From Laccaria trichodermophora (Eukaryota > Basidiomycota > Agaricomycetes > Agaricales > Hydnangiaceae), in the NCBI GenBank assembly GCA_018417955.1, contig JACTVC010000011.1, forward strand, positions 928,262 through 992,261: 64,000 nt of DNA, read 5' to 3'. The notes under the pieces were generated by a model. It had not been told where the DNA came from. It made no database searches and worked only from the letters and a program-made list of their open reading frames with translations. Positions 24,077-36,616 of the stretch are shown here, in pieces. The position numbers and the translations under genes are program-made. Numbering within the stretch: position 1 is the stretch's first letter; every line of letters begins with the position of its first letter.

Positions 24077-25360
24077 TCAGATGCATTTGCAAGAGCATGC
24101 TCCATGATCGGAAGCGCCGCAGAAAGAGCAGATGTGATGATCCGAGTGGGACTTGGAACAGATAGAGAGCCTGTTGAGATTGAAGGCGATACAAATGATA
24201 GCTCCGTCACTTCGACGCACGAGCTTTCGGTTGTCATATTTCGCAGTCGTCTGTTTACCAACCTGCGTGATCGACTCTTGGCATGTCGCGAAACGATGAT
24301 CTCGTTGACAGATAAGGCAGATGGGGGTATTGGCGGAGGAAGCGCCAGAGGACCGAAAAGAACTGTTGCTAGAGTTTGTGGCGACATTCTCGGTACGACT
24401 TCCAGACTGACGAGACGAAGACTCTGCGTCGCGATGATGATAAGGCGTATAACGCGACTTGCCTTTCCAAGAGGAAGAAGACGAAGCGACGTTATGAACC
24501 GATTCGGCGTCCGAGACGGACCTCGCTGCCAGAATTTCCGCCTGTAGCACCTCAAGCTTAATGGCTTCGAAGCGGCGCCTGTAAGAATCCTCGTCGTGAG
24601 GGCTTGGCGTTAGATTATATTTCGTACGAATTTCAATGTCAAATTTGAGAATGGCGGGAAAGTTGCGTTTGAGGTTGTCCTGTTCGGCTAAAAATTCATG
24701 GTGCTTCTTCCACCGAATGGCCGAATCCTTGTCGCCGTAGGTCTCGACGAAACGGTGATATCGAGTCCATGCTTCATGCCAATCGCCGATGTCCATGGAG
24801 TCTTCACCCTGGAAGAACTTGATGTCGATGATGTGCCGCTTCAAACTAGTGAGCCTATTGATGACCGTTTTCTGCGGGATAGAAGCCTCGCTTGTATGTA
24901 AAGTGTTTGTTGCGGAAGTGGTGAAAAGTGATAGAGGGATATGAGAACCGTTCTCGGCAAGAGAGATAATAAAAGGATGAATGCCGTAGCCCGTATTGGA
25001 AGAAGAGGACGTCGAGGTGGTCTCATTAGTAACAGAAAAAAGAAGTTTGGGAGCCGAGATGACATCAGGAAGGGGATTATCTTTCAATGTGTTAGTGAGT
25101 GTGTCACGGACGAGTTTTTGTGAAGCAGGTGAAATAGCTTGTAGAGCCGCATATATCTGGGTCATCTTGGGAGCAGCCAGCGCAGAGAGAGGAGTTTTTG
25201 GGCGATTTGGGTCTTCCTCTGATGTAACACGAGTTTCAACGGTGGGGTTGTCGGCAGTAACTGGATCGATTACGACGCTGGACATGTCAGAAGGCACTTC
25301 TTTATTAGCGGCACCAGCAGGGGGACGTGAAGTGTCAAGATCAGTCATTTTGAGTTTCAA
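24077..25360 (-). CDS. DIRS gag-like nucleocapsid protein
   Basis: 427 aa, the first frame of the retroelement. The C-terminus has a CCHC zinc knuckle, CSFCGASDHGACSC (C-x2-C-x4-H-x4-C), and before it a variant, CLICQRDHRFATC. The middle has a charged helical region with W-H-E-A-W and Arg-rich stretches, and a Ser-rich linker, as in fungal DIRS and related gag proteins that package element RNA. The start at 25360 or the ATG at 25348 are both possible. Its 3' end overlaps the RT frame in another register. Confidence 0.75.
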   Translation of the reverse strand: MKLKMTDLDTSRPPAGAANKEVPSDMSSVVIDPVTADNPTVETRVTSEEDPNRPKTPLSALAAPKMTQIYAALQAISPASQKLVRDTLTNTLKDNPLPDVISAPKLLFSVTNETTSTSSSSNTGYGIHPFIISLAENGSHIPLSLFTTSATNTLHTSEASIPQKTVINRLTSLKRHIIDIKFFQGEDSMDIGDWHEAWTRYHRFVETYGDKDSAIRWKKHHEFLAEQDNLKRNFPAILKFDIEIRTKYNLTPSPHDEDSYRRRFEAIKLEVLQAEILAARSVSDAESVHNVASSSSSWKGKSRYTPYHHRDAESSSRQSGSRTENVATNSSNSSFRSSGASSANTPICLICQRDHRFATCQESITQVGKQTTAKYDNRKLVRRSDGAIICIAFNLNRLSICSKSHSDHHICSFCGASDHGACSCKCI

Positions 25361-25875
25361 TGGATTAAAATGAAATTGAAAAAATTCTGCGAAGGCTAAA
25401 GTTCGCGGGGGAAATGGGAATGAAAGCGAAGAAGGCAGGAATTTTTTATTGCTTCACGAGGACTTTATCCTCGGAGCGCACAGACCTCAGAAGGCTGTCA
25501 ACACCACGGAACGTGGTGAAGCGGGCATCACCGCATCGCGCTTACAAAGCCCCTGCTTGAGTTGTTTCGAGCTCGCAAGCTCGCTCTCCAACTCGAGCCT
25601 CAACGTTGGTAAATCTACTGATATGTGTTGGGGAATGCATACTATGTGCGGCTTCACGCTCTAAATCGATATCTTGCTCTTCAGGCGGTCGAGACTAAGG
25701 CCTTAGGCATTCCTGAGGGCTCGTTGCTCGCTTCGGTCTTAACGAGCTTCAAGAGCGCGTCTTTTTCCACATGACACCCCTCATCGATTTTGTTATCGAT
25801 TCGCATCTTCTTATGCCTGCCAGTGACCGGGACCCAAGAAGAATCCCTGGCTACACTTGCCAATCCGAACAAAAC

Positions 25876-26859
25876 ATGAATAAAATACAACCTAGCGACA
25901 ACCAAGCGACAACCAATGTCGATCTGCCCTACGAAATCCAGCGTCCAATTTTCGAGATGGCCGCGAGGAGCCACCGCGGAGCTGTTCACTGAATTCTTCA
26001 TAGGATAGAACCAATTCTTTACGAGGGCATTGAAATTCTCAGCCTAAGATCTGCTGGGTCCCTTCTTCAAACAATCAGCACGAAAGATCGTGCATTTTTT
26101 GACTCCACCGTCAGAGCGCTGGCAGTCTCTGGTGACATGGATGTCAAATACATAAAACCCATCTTTGCTGCGTGTTCTCGAGGCATGGTTAGCTTTTCAG
26201 CATGGGGCACTACAGTGAACCCCTTGCAATACCTTCCCTTCATCCACTCTCCACACCTAGTACGTCGTTTGGAGTTAATCTCGAATACCCCCTTCATCCA
26301 CTCTCCACACCTACGTCGTTTGGCGTTAATCTCGAATACCCCAGCAAGAAGTCCCTACGACAATCCCTTCAATATGATCCCCACCGCGATGCTCACCATG
26401 CTGACGCATCTTGTGGTTGTCTCAGACTCTTCTAGGCAGCATTGGGACGACCTCGAAAATGCTCTTACACTCGGGGCTATTTCAGGGTCATCGACAGTCA
26501 GTCCCACAACACTTGCCTCGTTCAACGCCTTCCAGAACTTGACCCATTTTGCGGTTACGCAGAATGCCTGGCGATATATCTCAAAAATTCGAAGCGTCGC
26601 TAAAAAGCTATGCTATTTTGTGGTTTTAAGTCGAGAGAATTCTCTTTCTCATCGCGGTATCATCCGAGGCATCCAGTCATGGAATGACCGTCGATTTGTG
26701 GTACTAGACAAGAAATACTTCTTGGATTGGCCACAAGGAGACCTCCGATGTGTGACAACATTCTGGGAAACGGTGGAAACCCTGGTTCCAGATAGTGTTA
26801 TTCCCGATGATAAATGGTTCATCGGATATCAACATTGCATACCTGGCGGCCAGGTCTGA
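25876..26859 (+). pseudogene. F-box-like protein copy 2, broken
   Basis: Similar throughout to copies 1 and 3. About 75 bp are missing between the SHRGA codons and the 3' part of the intron, which removes the end of exon 1 and the 5' splice site. Translation of exon 1 now runs into a stop at 25992. Exon 2 remains open from about 26005 to 26859. The short repeats at the deletion ends (GCTGGTTCA-type and CTGTTCA) suggest loss by slippage or end joining. A 50-bp tandem duplication lies inside exon 2. Confidence 0.75.
26237..26342 (+). repeat. Two-copy tandem duplication of about 50 bp
   Basis: The block starting CTTCATCCACTCTCCACACC and ending TCTCGAATACCCC occurs twice in a row, the first copy with 3 extra bases. 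Copies 1 and 3 of the gene have only one. Confidence 0.8.
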
Positions 26860-26899
26860 GAATATCTCAACTGAATGGTCGCACATTTGGTACGTGGCT

Positions 26900-27345
26900 T
26901 GCAAATTGGTAGGCTCATTGGAAAACCCCAACCATAGGATTATTCTCCGTTTGTTTCAAACCTGCAGGTATTGCCTCCACTGGCAGATCACCGGGGATAA
27001 ATACTCGGTCAGTGGGCTATCACAGAATGTGATCAACCTCGTATTTTCCACACCTCTCAGCGCTCGCTTACCTTCGTTACACCAAGTTCCTCCAGCCAGC
27101 AAGACGGCCTTCTTCCGTAGAACGTCTCCAACAATTTTGTATGTCGAGGGGCTGTCCGAGTCAACAATATTGCCACAACCTCATTTATCATTGTCTTGTC
27201 TTGTGCCTTTACCATTTAACTTGTTGAACCAGGACTGTCACCATCATGCACAAGGATGTCCAGGCCTGCTTGTTGGGTAGACTTAGTATCAAGCACGAAT
27301 GCCAGAATAAACTGTTTTGCAATTTTCTTGACTTCCATTAGAAAT
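26900..27345 (-). pseudogene. Oxidoreductase 3' fragment, antisense
   Basis: The reverse complement resembles the 3' half of the oxidoreductase at 28507-29737, from the KIANKS region to the last exon, with many indels. Together with the F-box-like copy before it and the MYND gene after it, this repeats the gene order seen at 16463-17885. Confidence 0.6.
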
Positions 27346-27412
27346 TGTTCGTCACGTATTCGCACACCACATACATACCACGCGCGTTTTCAAAACCTGT
27401 CAAATCGACTAG

Positions 27413-28230
27413 TCAATCCACTTCATCAAGCTCAGCCCTCCTAGGCCTCATCTCAGATGACATCATCGTCCCATTCCCAATCCCCTTCAAGACCTCCTCC
27501 CACCGTTCAAAATGCTCGTATCCTTCCAATTCAGATCTCGACAACGGCCTTTCTCGAAACTCTAGCCTCTCAGGCCTCAACAACATACTACCCCCAAGCG
27601 TATGGTACTGTATGAGAACCTCCGCTTGGCCTATCCCCCCACTCTCCCTGATCGCCAAAGACGCTTCGACGTCGTTCTTAGTGGTTAGTGCCTCTTTCGT
27701 AGTATCCAACACTTGCGCGTTGACGATCAAGAATGGGCTGGCTATGGGTCCGACGACGCGTTCGACTGCGAAGACGTTGATTATGAGACAGTGGGTTAGG
27801 ATTCTGTCGGGGTGGGTGTGGATTTGGAGGGCTTCTTTTGCTACCCATTCGATTAGCCATTCGTAGGCCTGAATATTGAGTGAGACGAGTCTGAAGAGCG
27901 AATTGGCATGCAAGTCGAAAATAGCTACCGACCTTTACCCATGATCCAATATCAACGAATCGAGGGGTACGACACCCTTGTTTATGAAGCTTCCAATCAC
28001 TCTTCTGACATTCTTTGCTCTTTTTAATTCGGACATGAGCCAACTAGTTGAGAATATTCATGTTGAACGTATCTACTAACGCAATATCGAACAAAGTGGC
28101 ATCGGGCACACATTTTCATCTTGACACCCTCATAGCCGTCATCTTGAAGTGGGCAGTCGCGCCAACGACAAAGACGGACGGGTTTTTTGTCTTTGATGTA
28201 GACGCCGAGCCTTGTATCGATGATGGGCAT
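27413..28230 (-). CDS. MYND-type zinc finger protein (copy 2)
   Basis: Three exons on -: 28230-28081, 28019-27933, 27868-27413; 230 aa. Exons 1 and 2 have the same lengths as in copy 1 at 9082 (150 and 87 bp). The MYND ligands are all present: CRWRDC, CARC, YC, SKEC, H and C. The frame is open throughout, so this copy looks functional. Its 3' end is the source, or a sister, of the fragments at 15965-16235 and 17645-17885. It is divergent from the oxidoreductase that starts at 28507, with about 280 bp between them. Confidence 0.82.
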
Positions 28231-28506
28231 AGTGGAGGCAATGAATAGAGATTTAGGCGCGTCGCGTCACGATCATGAACCGTGCGTGACGTGACAGGTA
28301 CAACTCCACTCCTTCCAGGCTGCCCCTCACAGCGGGCTGCGGGATGGATGAGCGCAAACCGCAAAGAGCTGCCCAAAATCTCTATGAATGACGGCGGCAC
28401 GGGGAAGAGTGAGACGATCGTGTGCTCACGTTCATTATACAGCACCAAGACAGCATGAGACAAGATGATGCAATGACCTACTACGCACAAGCTCTCCCTC
28501 CAGATC

Positions 28507-29737
28507 ATGTCAAGACAGCAGAAAGCATTATTCCTCCAAACAAAGTTCGCCGACAACTTTGTTCTGGGTACGGCCCCAATTTACAAACCGGGCCCAGGAG
28601 AACTGTTGGTCAAGAATAAAGCAGCATCACTCAATCCGGTCGACTGGAAAGTCCAGAAATATGGCATGTTTGTCGAATATTATCCCGCCATCGTTGGAGT
28701 GGATATCGCGGGAGATGTAGAGGAGGTCGGTGAAGGCGTTACCTCGTTTTCGAAAGGCGACAGGGTGTAAGTTGCATATTTTTATGGCGCTGTAATATTA
28801 ACACGCCAACGGAAGTCTTTCTCAAGGCCAGTTTGAGCCTGACTGGGGTGGCTTTCAACAATATGTCAAGACCAGGGCTGTCTCTACTACAAAGGTATTT
28901 ATTTATATTGGCCTTCTCCTGAGACGTTCTCAGTTTCTGCTACAAGATCCCAGCCAACATTTCGTATGATCAAGCTGCAACATTTCCGGCAGCTCTGTCA
29001 GCGGCCTACGCAGGGCTTTATAGCCAAAAGCCGAATGGGAGAGGGTTGGAAGCTCCGGTCGAACCATCTGCAGTAGGCAAGTATTCCGGTACACCAATCG
29101 TTGTACTTGGAGGATCAAGTTCGGTGGGACAGTACGGTGCGTTGTGTCTCATCAGTGCATTCTCGCAATTGACTCACGATAATTAAGCTATACAGCTCGC
29201 TAAACTGTCTGGATTCTCCCCCATCATCACAACGTCTTCCCTGAAACACGAGAATTACCTCAAAACACTCGGCGCAACACACGTCATTGACCGCAACTTG
29301 CCCCCTCTACTCGAAGTCAAGAAAATCGCAAACAAGTCTATTCCATTCGTATTCGATGCTATCGGAGACAGTTCTACGCAACAGGCCGGTCTGGACATCC
29401 TTGAGCCTAGTGGCACTTTGGTGACGGTATTGGTTGAAAAGGTCAAGGCGCAAGACAAGACGATGATACATGTAGTGGCATTGTTGATGGCCCCTCCGCA
29501 TCTAAAGCTGCTGGAGACGCTCTACGGGAAAAAGCTGTCTGGCTGGCTGGAGGAAGGTGTGATTAAGGTAAGCGAGTCCTGAGATGTGTGGGAAACTATC
29601 AGCTTGATGACTTTCTGTGATAGCCCAACCGAGTTGAATTTATTCCTGGTGGTCTGGAGGCAATACCTACAGGCTTGAAACAAATGGAGAACAATCAGGT
29701 GTCTGGGGTGAAGCTTGTCGTCCACCCTCAGGAATAA
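28507..29737 (+). CDS. Medium-chain dehydrogenase/reductase (zinc-independent quinone/enoyl reductase type)
   Basis: Five exons: 28507-28766, 28816-28894, 28947-29136, 29188-29567, 29624-29737; 340 aa with all phases consistent. N-terminal GroES-like half: KPGPGELLVKNKAASLNPVDW and VGVDIAGDVEEVGEGV. The Rossmann half has GGSSSVGQYAIQLAKLSG for NADPH, later FDAIGDSS and GTLVTVL. It lacks the usual zinc-ligand cysteines, so it belongs to the quinone oxidoreductase/enoyl reductase branch common in fungi, often of unknown substrate. Degenerate relatives lie at 26900-27345, 17465-17625 and 31700-32640. Confidence 0.85.
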
Positions 29738-29789
29738 TGATACATCATTGTCTACTACGGTTTGATTTTGTATCACGTCGCGGCACTTA

Positions 29790-29960
29790 CCACCATTTCT
29801 CAAATGTGCAATCATTCCATCGTGACAGACCTGTTCGCATCCCATGGACCATTCGCCCTGGTCGGAAATAAGGCTTCCACTGTCTCCCAGAATGTTGTCA
29901 CACATCGGGAGTCTCCTTGGCTCCTTGTGGCCAATCCGAGAAGTCTTCGATGTTTTTCGA
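29790..29960 (-). pseudogene. 3' fragment of F-box-like family
   Basis: The reverse complement matches the last codons of the F-box-like family (DWPQGDSRCVTTFWETVE region), with a short insertion inside the Gln-Gly codons. Only about 170 bp remain. Confidence 0.6.
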
Positions 29961-29983
29961 TCGTCATCTCCTTGCTAATAAAT

Positions 29984-31561
29984 TTACATCGCGACGTCAA
30001 TAGTGAGCTGCTGTAAGTCTGCTCCTCTTAATTCATGTATGCAATCAACAGCAACGCCCAGCTGACGTAGCTGAAGCAACAGTGGAACGGAATCGACACT
30101 CCGAAAGCAGACTGTGCGGAGACGAGGGGGTGGATGTACCCCCGACGTAATGAGTTGGGCAGTCAGCCGGGAACAGACCATTTGAATGATACCAGGAAGG
30201 GCACCACCCAAACTCGTTTTCCGTATTGTTAACAATTGCAGGTTGGGGAGGAGATTGGGGACACCTGACTCAGGGGAGTTGTGAGAAAGCGTCTTCCACA
30301 CAAGCTCATTCATGATCAATTTCAGAGCATCAGAGTCTTCTCGGATGGAGAGGTCAAGTGATTCAACCGACAGAAGTCCTTCGAATGTGTCCTTCATGTC
30401 TTCAGCAGGAATGTATTGTAGTCCGAGATGGGTTATTGGTGCGGATGAGCGATCTATGAAGGCTTTCAAAGTCTTCCCGAATGAATGAAACCGAGGTGCA
30501 TCAGGACCTGGTGAAATGATGGCTCGAAACCGGGATAAGCTAGGGGTTGTCAATAATTTCGCAATTTCGCAAATAACGGCTTGGGAACATGAAAGCGTCA
30601 GGTCTCTGAGATGCAGTAAACAGATTGGTTGCAATGCTGGGCCGTCATATGACTCAAGCGCGGAGAGGTGAGCATGCGTGACGGCCGACATTTGGCCCAA
30701 AGCTGGACCAAGATAGTTGATAGGAACATTTTGTGATTTGATATGCGTGATTTGGGACCAGGGCATATTCACCAATCGAGTGACGGGTGAGGTGCAATTT
30801 AATAGTGTGAGATGAGTAAGTTGAGAAAGGTTGTCCGGAAGAAGACAGAGTGACCTGCTTCTTGGTTTGTCCGAGAGTGTCAAGCGTTTGAGGCTGGGTA
30901 GGGTCTTTATCTCTGCGCCCCTTATGAGATTGAACAAATCGATGTCAACTTGTAACTCATCCCAACGACCAGAGAAATTTGACGCCATTCGTCGCACAGT
31001 AGTAAAAAGGTACATTATTTCTCTGGGAGCCCTTATGCTCAAGTTGAACTGAGGAGTGATGGACATGCAAATCGGGCGTGTTCCCGACTGGTTGTGGGCA
31101 AGGTTGACGAAGCGCAAGAAGATGAGGAATCTTTCCCTTGGGGAAAGCGCGGGTAAAGCGACGACGTCGAGCTCAACTTTGCGCCATAGGTCGGGAGTTG
31201 TCGACGCGACCGCGCGCCAGTGGGCAGAAACATGGCTGACATTGAACGGCAGGCATGCTATGTTGGCCGTGGACACAAAAGGGAAGGATAAGGTGAAGAT
31301 TTTCTGTAGGATCTCCACAGGGAGGCGGCGAATGGGAGCTAAAAGTGCTTTGTTACGATAGACGTGCGCCTGAATCGCTTGGCGCCAACGCTGGAGATCA
31401 AGGAGGGTTGTTTTGAGCTTGGATATTTCCCTGTCAAGGAAGTCGATATCGGCGTCGTCGTAACGAACAATTGCTTCGATTTCATGTCGAGTATCTGGAT
31501 CTGGCGTGACATTTTCCCGTAGGACTTCAAGAGTCGGTGTCGCATAAGAGGAGTCTCCCAA
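29984..31561 (-). CDS. F-box protein
   Basis: Intronless 525-aa frame. A coiled-coil-like segment (about 35-72, DIDFLDREISKLKTTLLDLQ) leads into an F-box, APIRRLPVEILQKIFTL (about 75-92), with the W-R-x-V-A-S-T-T-P-x-L-W motif after it. This arrangement is the standard agaricomycete F-box protein. The rest has irregular leucine-rich repeats (LPSLKRLTL, LTHLTLLNC). F-box proteins recruit targets to SCF ubiquitin ligases; the target is unknown. Its 3' end lies close to the fragment at 29790-29960. Confidence 0.85.
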   Translation of the reverse strand: MGDSSYATPTLEVLRENVTPDPDTRHEIEAIVRYDDADIDFLDREISKLKTTLLDLQRWRQAIQAHVYRNKALLAPIRRLPVEILQKIFTLSFPFVSTANIACLPFNVSHVSAHWRAVASTTPDLWRKVELDVVALPALSPRERFLIFLRFVNLAHNQSGTRPICMSITPQFNLSIRAPREIMYLFTTVRRMASNFSGRWDELQVDIDLFNLIRGAEIKTLPSLKRLTLSDKPRSRSLCLLPDNLSQLTHLTLLNCTSPVTRLVNMPWSQITHIKSQNVPINYLGPALGQMSAVTHAHLSALESYDGPALQPICLLHLRDLTLSCSQAVICEIAKLLTTPSLSRFRAIISPGPDAPRFHSFGKTLKAFIDRSSAPITHLGLQYIPAEDMKDTFEGLLSVESLDLSIREDSDALKLIMNELVWKTLSHNSPESGVPNLLPNLQLLTIRKTSLGGALPGIIQMVCSRLTAQLITSGVHPPPRLRTVCFRSVDSVPLLLQLRQLGVAVDCIHELRGADLQQLTIDVAM

Positions 31562-31699
31562 GGCCGGACCACTGAACTGGCCACATCTTTCGCAGACTAC
31601 GGAAGGAATCCTTTAAAGTTTGTCAAGATAAGGGAGATTCAACGTGAAGGAAAACTTGGTTTCTCGATTGAGACAGGTCTTATATTGGTCATGAAGGAG

Positions 31700-32640
31700 A
31701 CATGATACAATGACATAAGGAACTTCTCCCTCCAAATCATAACAGAAAGTATCCTTCCTCCAATCAAAGTCGCCGACGACTTTGTTTTGGGGACGGCCCC
31801 AGTCTACGAATTGGGCCAGGAAAACTGTCCGTAGGGCTCTTCACCAGCAAAGTAATTCTTTATGTTGGCGTTCTCCTCAGACGTTCTCAGTTGTTGCTAC
31901 AAGATCCCAGCCAACCTTTCGTATGATCAAGCCGCAGTGACACTTCCGGTAGCTCTGTCAGCGGCCTACATGGGGCTTTATAGCCAAAAACCGAAGGGAG
32001 AAGGGTTGGAAGCTACAGTCGAACCATGTGCAAACAGGCAAGTATTCTGGTGCGCCAATCGTTGTATTTGGAGGATCAAGTTCTGTGGGACAGTATGGTA
32101 ATTTGTATCGCGCCGATGCTTCACAATAATCAAGATATACAGCTCTCTACACTGTCCGGATTGTCCCCCATCATCACAACGTCTTCCATGAAGCACGAGA
32201 ATTACCTCGGCGCAACACATGTCGTTGATCGCAACTTGCCCCCTCTACTCGAAGTCAAGAAAATTGCAAACCAGTCTATTACATTCGTATGCTATTGGAG
32301 ATAGGTCTACGCAACAAGCAGGCCTGGACATCCTTGCGTCAGGTGGCACTTTGGTGACAGTATTGGCTGAAAAGGTGAAGGCACAAGACAAGACAATAGT
32401 ACATGTTGTGGCATTTGACGGCCCCTCCGCATTTAAAGCTGCTGGAGTCGTTCGGCTGGAGGAAGGCGTAATTGGGGTAAGCGGGTCCCAAGATGTGCGG
32501 GAAGCTATCAGGTTGATGACTTTCTCTGGTCGCTCAACCGACTTGAATTTATTTTCGGGGGTTTGGAGGGAATACTTGCAAGTTTGAAATGGAGAACAAT
32601 CAGGTGTCTGGGGTGTCGTCCACCTCAGGAAGAATGATAC
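31700..32640 (+). pseudogene. Oxidoreductase copy 2, degenerate
   Basis: Similar to 28507-29737 in order. About 250 bp joining the middle of exon 1 to the end of exon 2 are gone, the start region is changed and several frameshifts follow. It retains recognisable IPANLSYDQAA, GGSSSVGQY and LAEKVKAQDKT segments in shifting frames. It should not make a working enzyme. Confidence 0.75.
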
Positions 32641-32753
32641 AATATCCTTACCTGTTAACTGCATGAATTTTTGATTATAGTTTGATGTTGTATCACATTG
32701 CACCTACCACTTTCTAGACCATTTTTATGTGCAACCATTCCGCCGCAATGTTC

Positions 32754-33735
32754 TCAGGCCCTTTCGTATCTCGTGGGCCATCTATCACCCTGGTCGGAAA
32801 TAAAACCACCCGAAACAAGGGATTCCACCGTTTCCCAGAATCTTGTCACAAATCGGGAGTCTCCTTGTGGCCAATCCCAGAAATCCATGTTTACAACCAC
32901 AAGCCGACGGTCATTCAGTGACCGGACTGCTCGCATGATGATATCGCGGTGAACGTGGGCCTCCGATTGACTCAAAATCACAAAATAGCGTAGCTTTTGA
33001 GCGACTTCTCGGATGTTCGAAATGTGTGGCCAGTATCTCTGCGCAACCGCAAAATGTGTCAACTTCTGGAAGGCAGCAAATGAGGCAAGTGTTGCGGGAG
33101 TAGCTGTCAGTGAGGCTACCGGTGAACTAACAGTTAATTTGAGGTTAAGAGCCCTGTCGAGGTCGATCCAGGCAGTCCAAGAAAAGTTTGAAACAACTAC
33201 GACATGTGTCAGCTTGGTAAGCATTTCCGTGGGGATATTGAAGGCGTTGTCATGCGGGGGACCCGAGATTAACCCCAAACGACGTAGGTATGGAGAGCGG
33301 ATGAAGGGAAGGTATATTAAGGGGTTCACCATGGTGCCCCATGCTGAAAAGCTAACTATGCCTCGAGAACACGCGGCAAATATGGGTTTCGCGTATTTGA
33401 GATCCACGTCGCCAGAGACCGCCAGCGCTCTGACGGTGGAGTGAAGAAATGCAGGATCTTTCGTCCGAATTGCCTGGAGAAGGGATGGCGCAACGCTCGA
33501 GCCGAGGATTTCAATGCGTTCGTAAAGAATTGGTTCTATCCTGTGAATCGTTAAGTGGACAGTTTTGAGGACAGCGATGGTGGGTAGCGACGAACCAGGT
33601 GTATACGAAATGAGCGACCTGTATGAGATTGAAGCCAGCTCCGCGGTGGCTCCTCGCAGCCATCTCGAAAATTAGACGCTGGATTTCGTGAGGCAGATCG
33701 ACATTGGCTGTCGCTGGGCGTTGGGTTTCATCCAT
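32754..33735 (-). CDS. F-box-like protein of a repeated family (copy 3)
   Basis: Two exons on -: 33735-33596 and 33540-32754; 308 aa, intron of 55 bp exactly as in copy 1. The first exon has the same length (140 bp) as copy 1. N-terminus DLPHEIQRLIFEMAARSH, then VYTW across the intron into IEPILYE; C-terminal WPQGDSRFVTRFWETVE. The reading frame is open throughout, so it looks usable. It is inverted relative to copies 1 and 2. Confidence 0.68.
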
Positions 33736-33994
33736 TTTTTGTCCGGATTGGCAAATGTGAAGTTGAAGGAAATGACAAGCCAGGGCAAAGCCAGGGATTC
33801 GATTCCACCAATCCCAGGTTCGTGGGAACGTCGCCACAGATTTAGTGCGTCGACAAAACGTTTTCCAGAGGCGGGCAAACCAACATTTCATGAAAACGAT
33901 AGTCTTCTCAATTTTATAACCACAAGCTGGTCAACAAGAATACAGTCCACGTATTGCTACACTTCTTTTCCTTTCTTCTTCTTCCTCATCCCAC

Positions 33995-36099
<2,105 letters not shown>

Positions 36100-36616
36100 T
36101 TTGGGGGTGGTGATTTGGTCAGGAGAAGGAATGGAGCCAGAAGCTGGCTATTTAAGAGAAACGGCGTCGAAGGGGAGGTCCGCATGACTTGGCCTACAGG
36201 TAAAAGGCTTTGGCGATGAATCCGCCGGTCGGAACTTGAGCTTGATCATGCTCGCGGTTGGATTCGGGCATCATAAATTATCTCTTTCCCGCTTCGATAC
36301 ACAGTATTATATCATAGCGAGTAACTTTCTCTGCAATTCTTGTTAGCGGGCCATATGTATTTTACAACTTGAAGAGCTCAGCGACGCCCGTGTCTCTGAG
36401 CCGAACTCCATCACTTTCTATTTACACTGGGCCCAACCCATGGAGCGCGATAGGACACCGAAATGCAAGAGGTAGATTGACTCGACGAGACAATGCATAA
36501 ATCTGCAATGACGTCCTTCAAAACCGACGAGACAGAGGAATCAAAAAGACTGCAGTAAGCCGTTAAATTGTCAATGATATTGGAGATGTCAGATTTTCAT
36601 ATGAACATGCCCACGT
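36100..36616. other. Spacer between P5C dehydrogenase and amine oxidase genes
   Basis: It holds the promoter of the P5C dehydrogenase gene and the 3' end region of the amine oxidase gene. No other gene seen. Confidence 0.4.

Larger units (their letters stand above)
19664..24237 (-). pseudogene. DIRS reverse transcriptase-RNase H, split by two insertions
   Basis: Pieces read on -: 24237-23455, intron 23454-23246 (GTAAGT...TAG), 23245-23070, 21881-21851 and 20662-19664. They are collinear and in frame once both nested elements and one copy of each 6-bp duplication are left out (662 codons). RT features: VVVKPGEAG and KFRCCRNLS in the finger region, ACTLDVEGAYR with the first catalytic Asp, PFGLASASG, then KWVDDFNAFR, where VDD is the second catalytic motif. 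RNase H follows: IWVDASTDWG, LEAVAVEL and IRSDNEGV. As it stands the gene cannot make a full RT. The upstream start (24237) is a guess; the frame overlaps the end of gag. Confidence 0.8.
17886..25604 (-). mobile_element. DIRS-type retrotransposon with nested insertions
   Basis: Three genes on - in DIRS order: gag-like (24077-25360), reverse transcriptase/RNase H (19664-24237, split) and tyrosine recombinase (18379-19671). No integrase, protease or LTR is seen. The borders come from comparing the flanks with the uninterrupted duplicate at about 16190-16300: flank sequence stops at 17885 and resumes at about 25605, with at most a few shared bases and no clear target duplication, as expected for recombinase-mediated integration. 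Without the two nested 1182-bp elements and their duplications the element is about 5.3 kb, a normal DIRS size. The left end (GCTTTGTATGTAGCGCGCTG) has an imperfect inverted match about 55 bp inside the right end. The exact termini are uncertain by a few bases. Confidence 0.8.
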
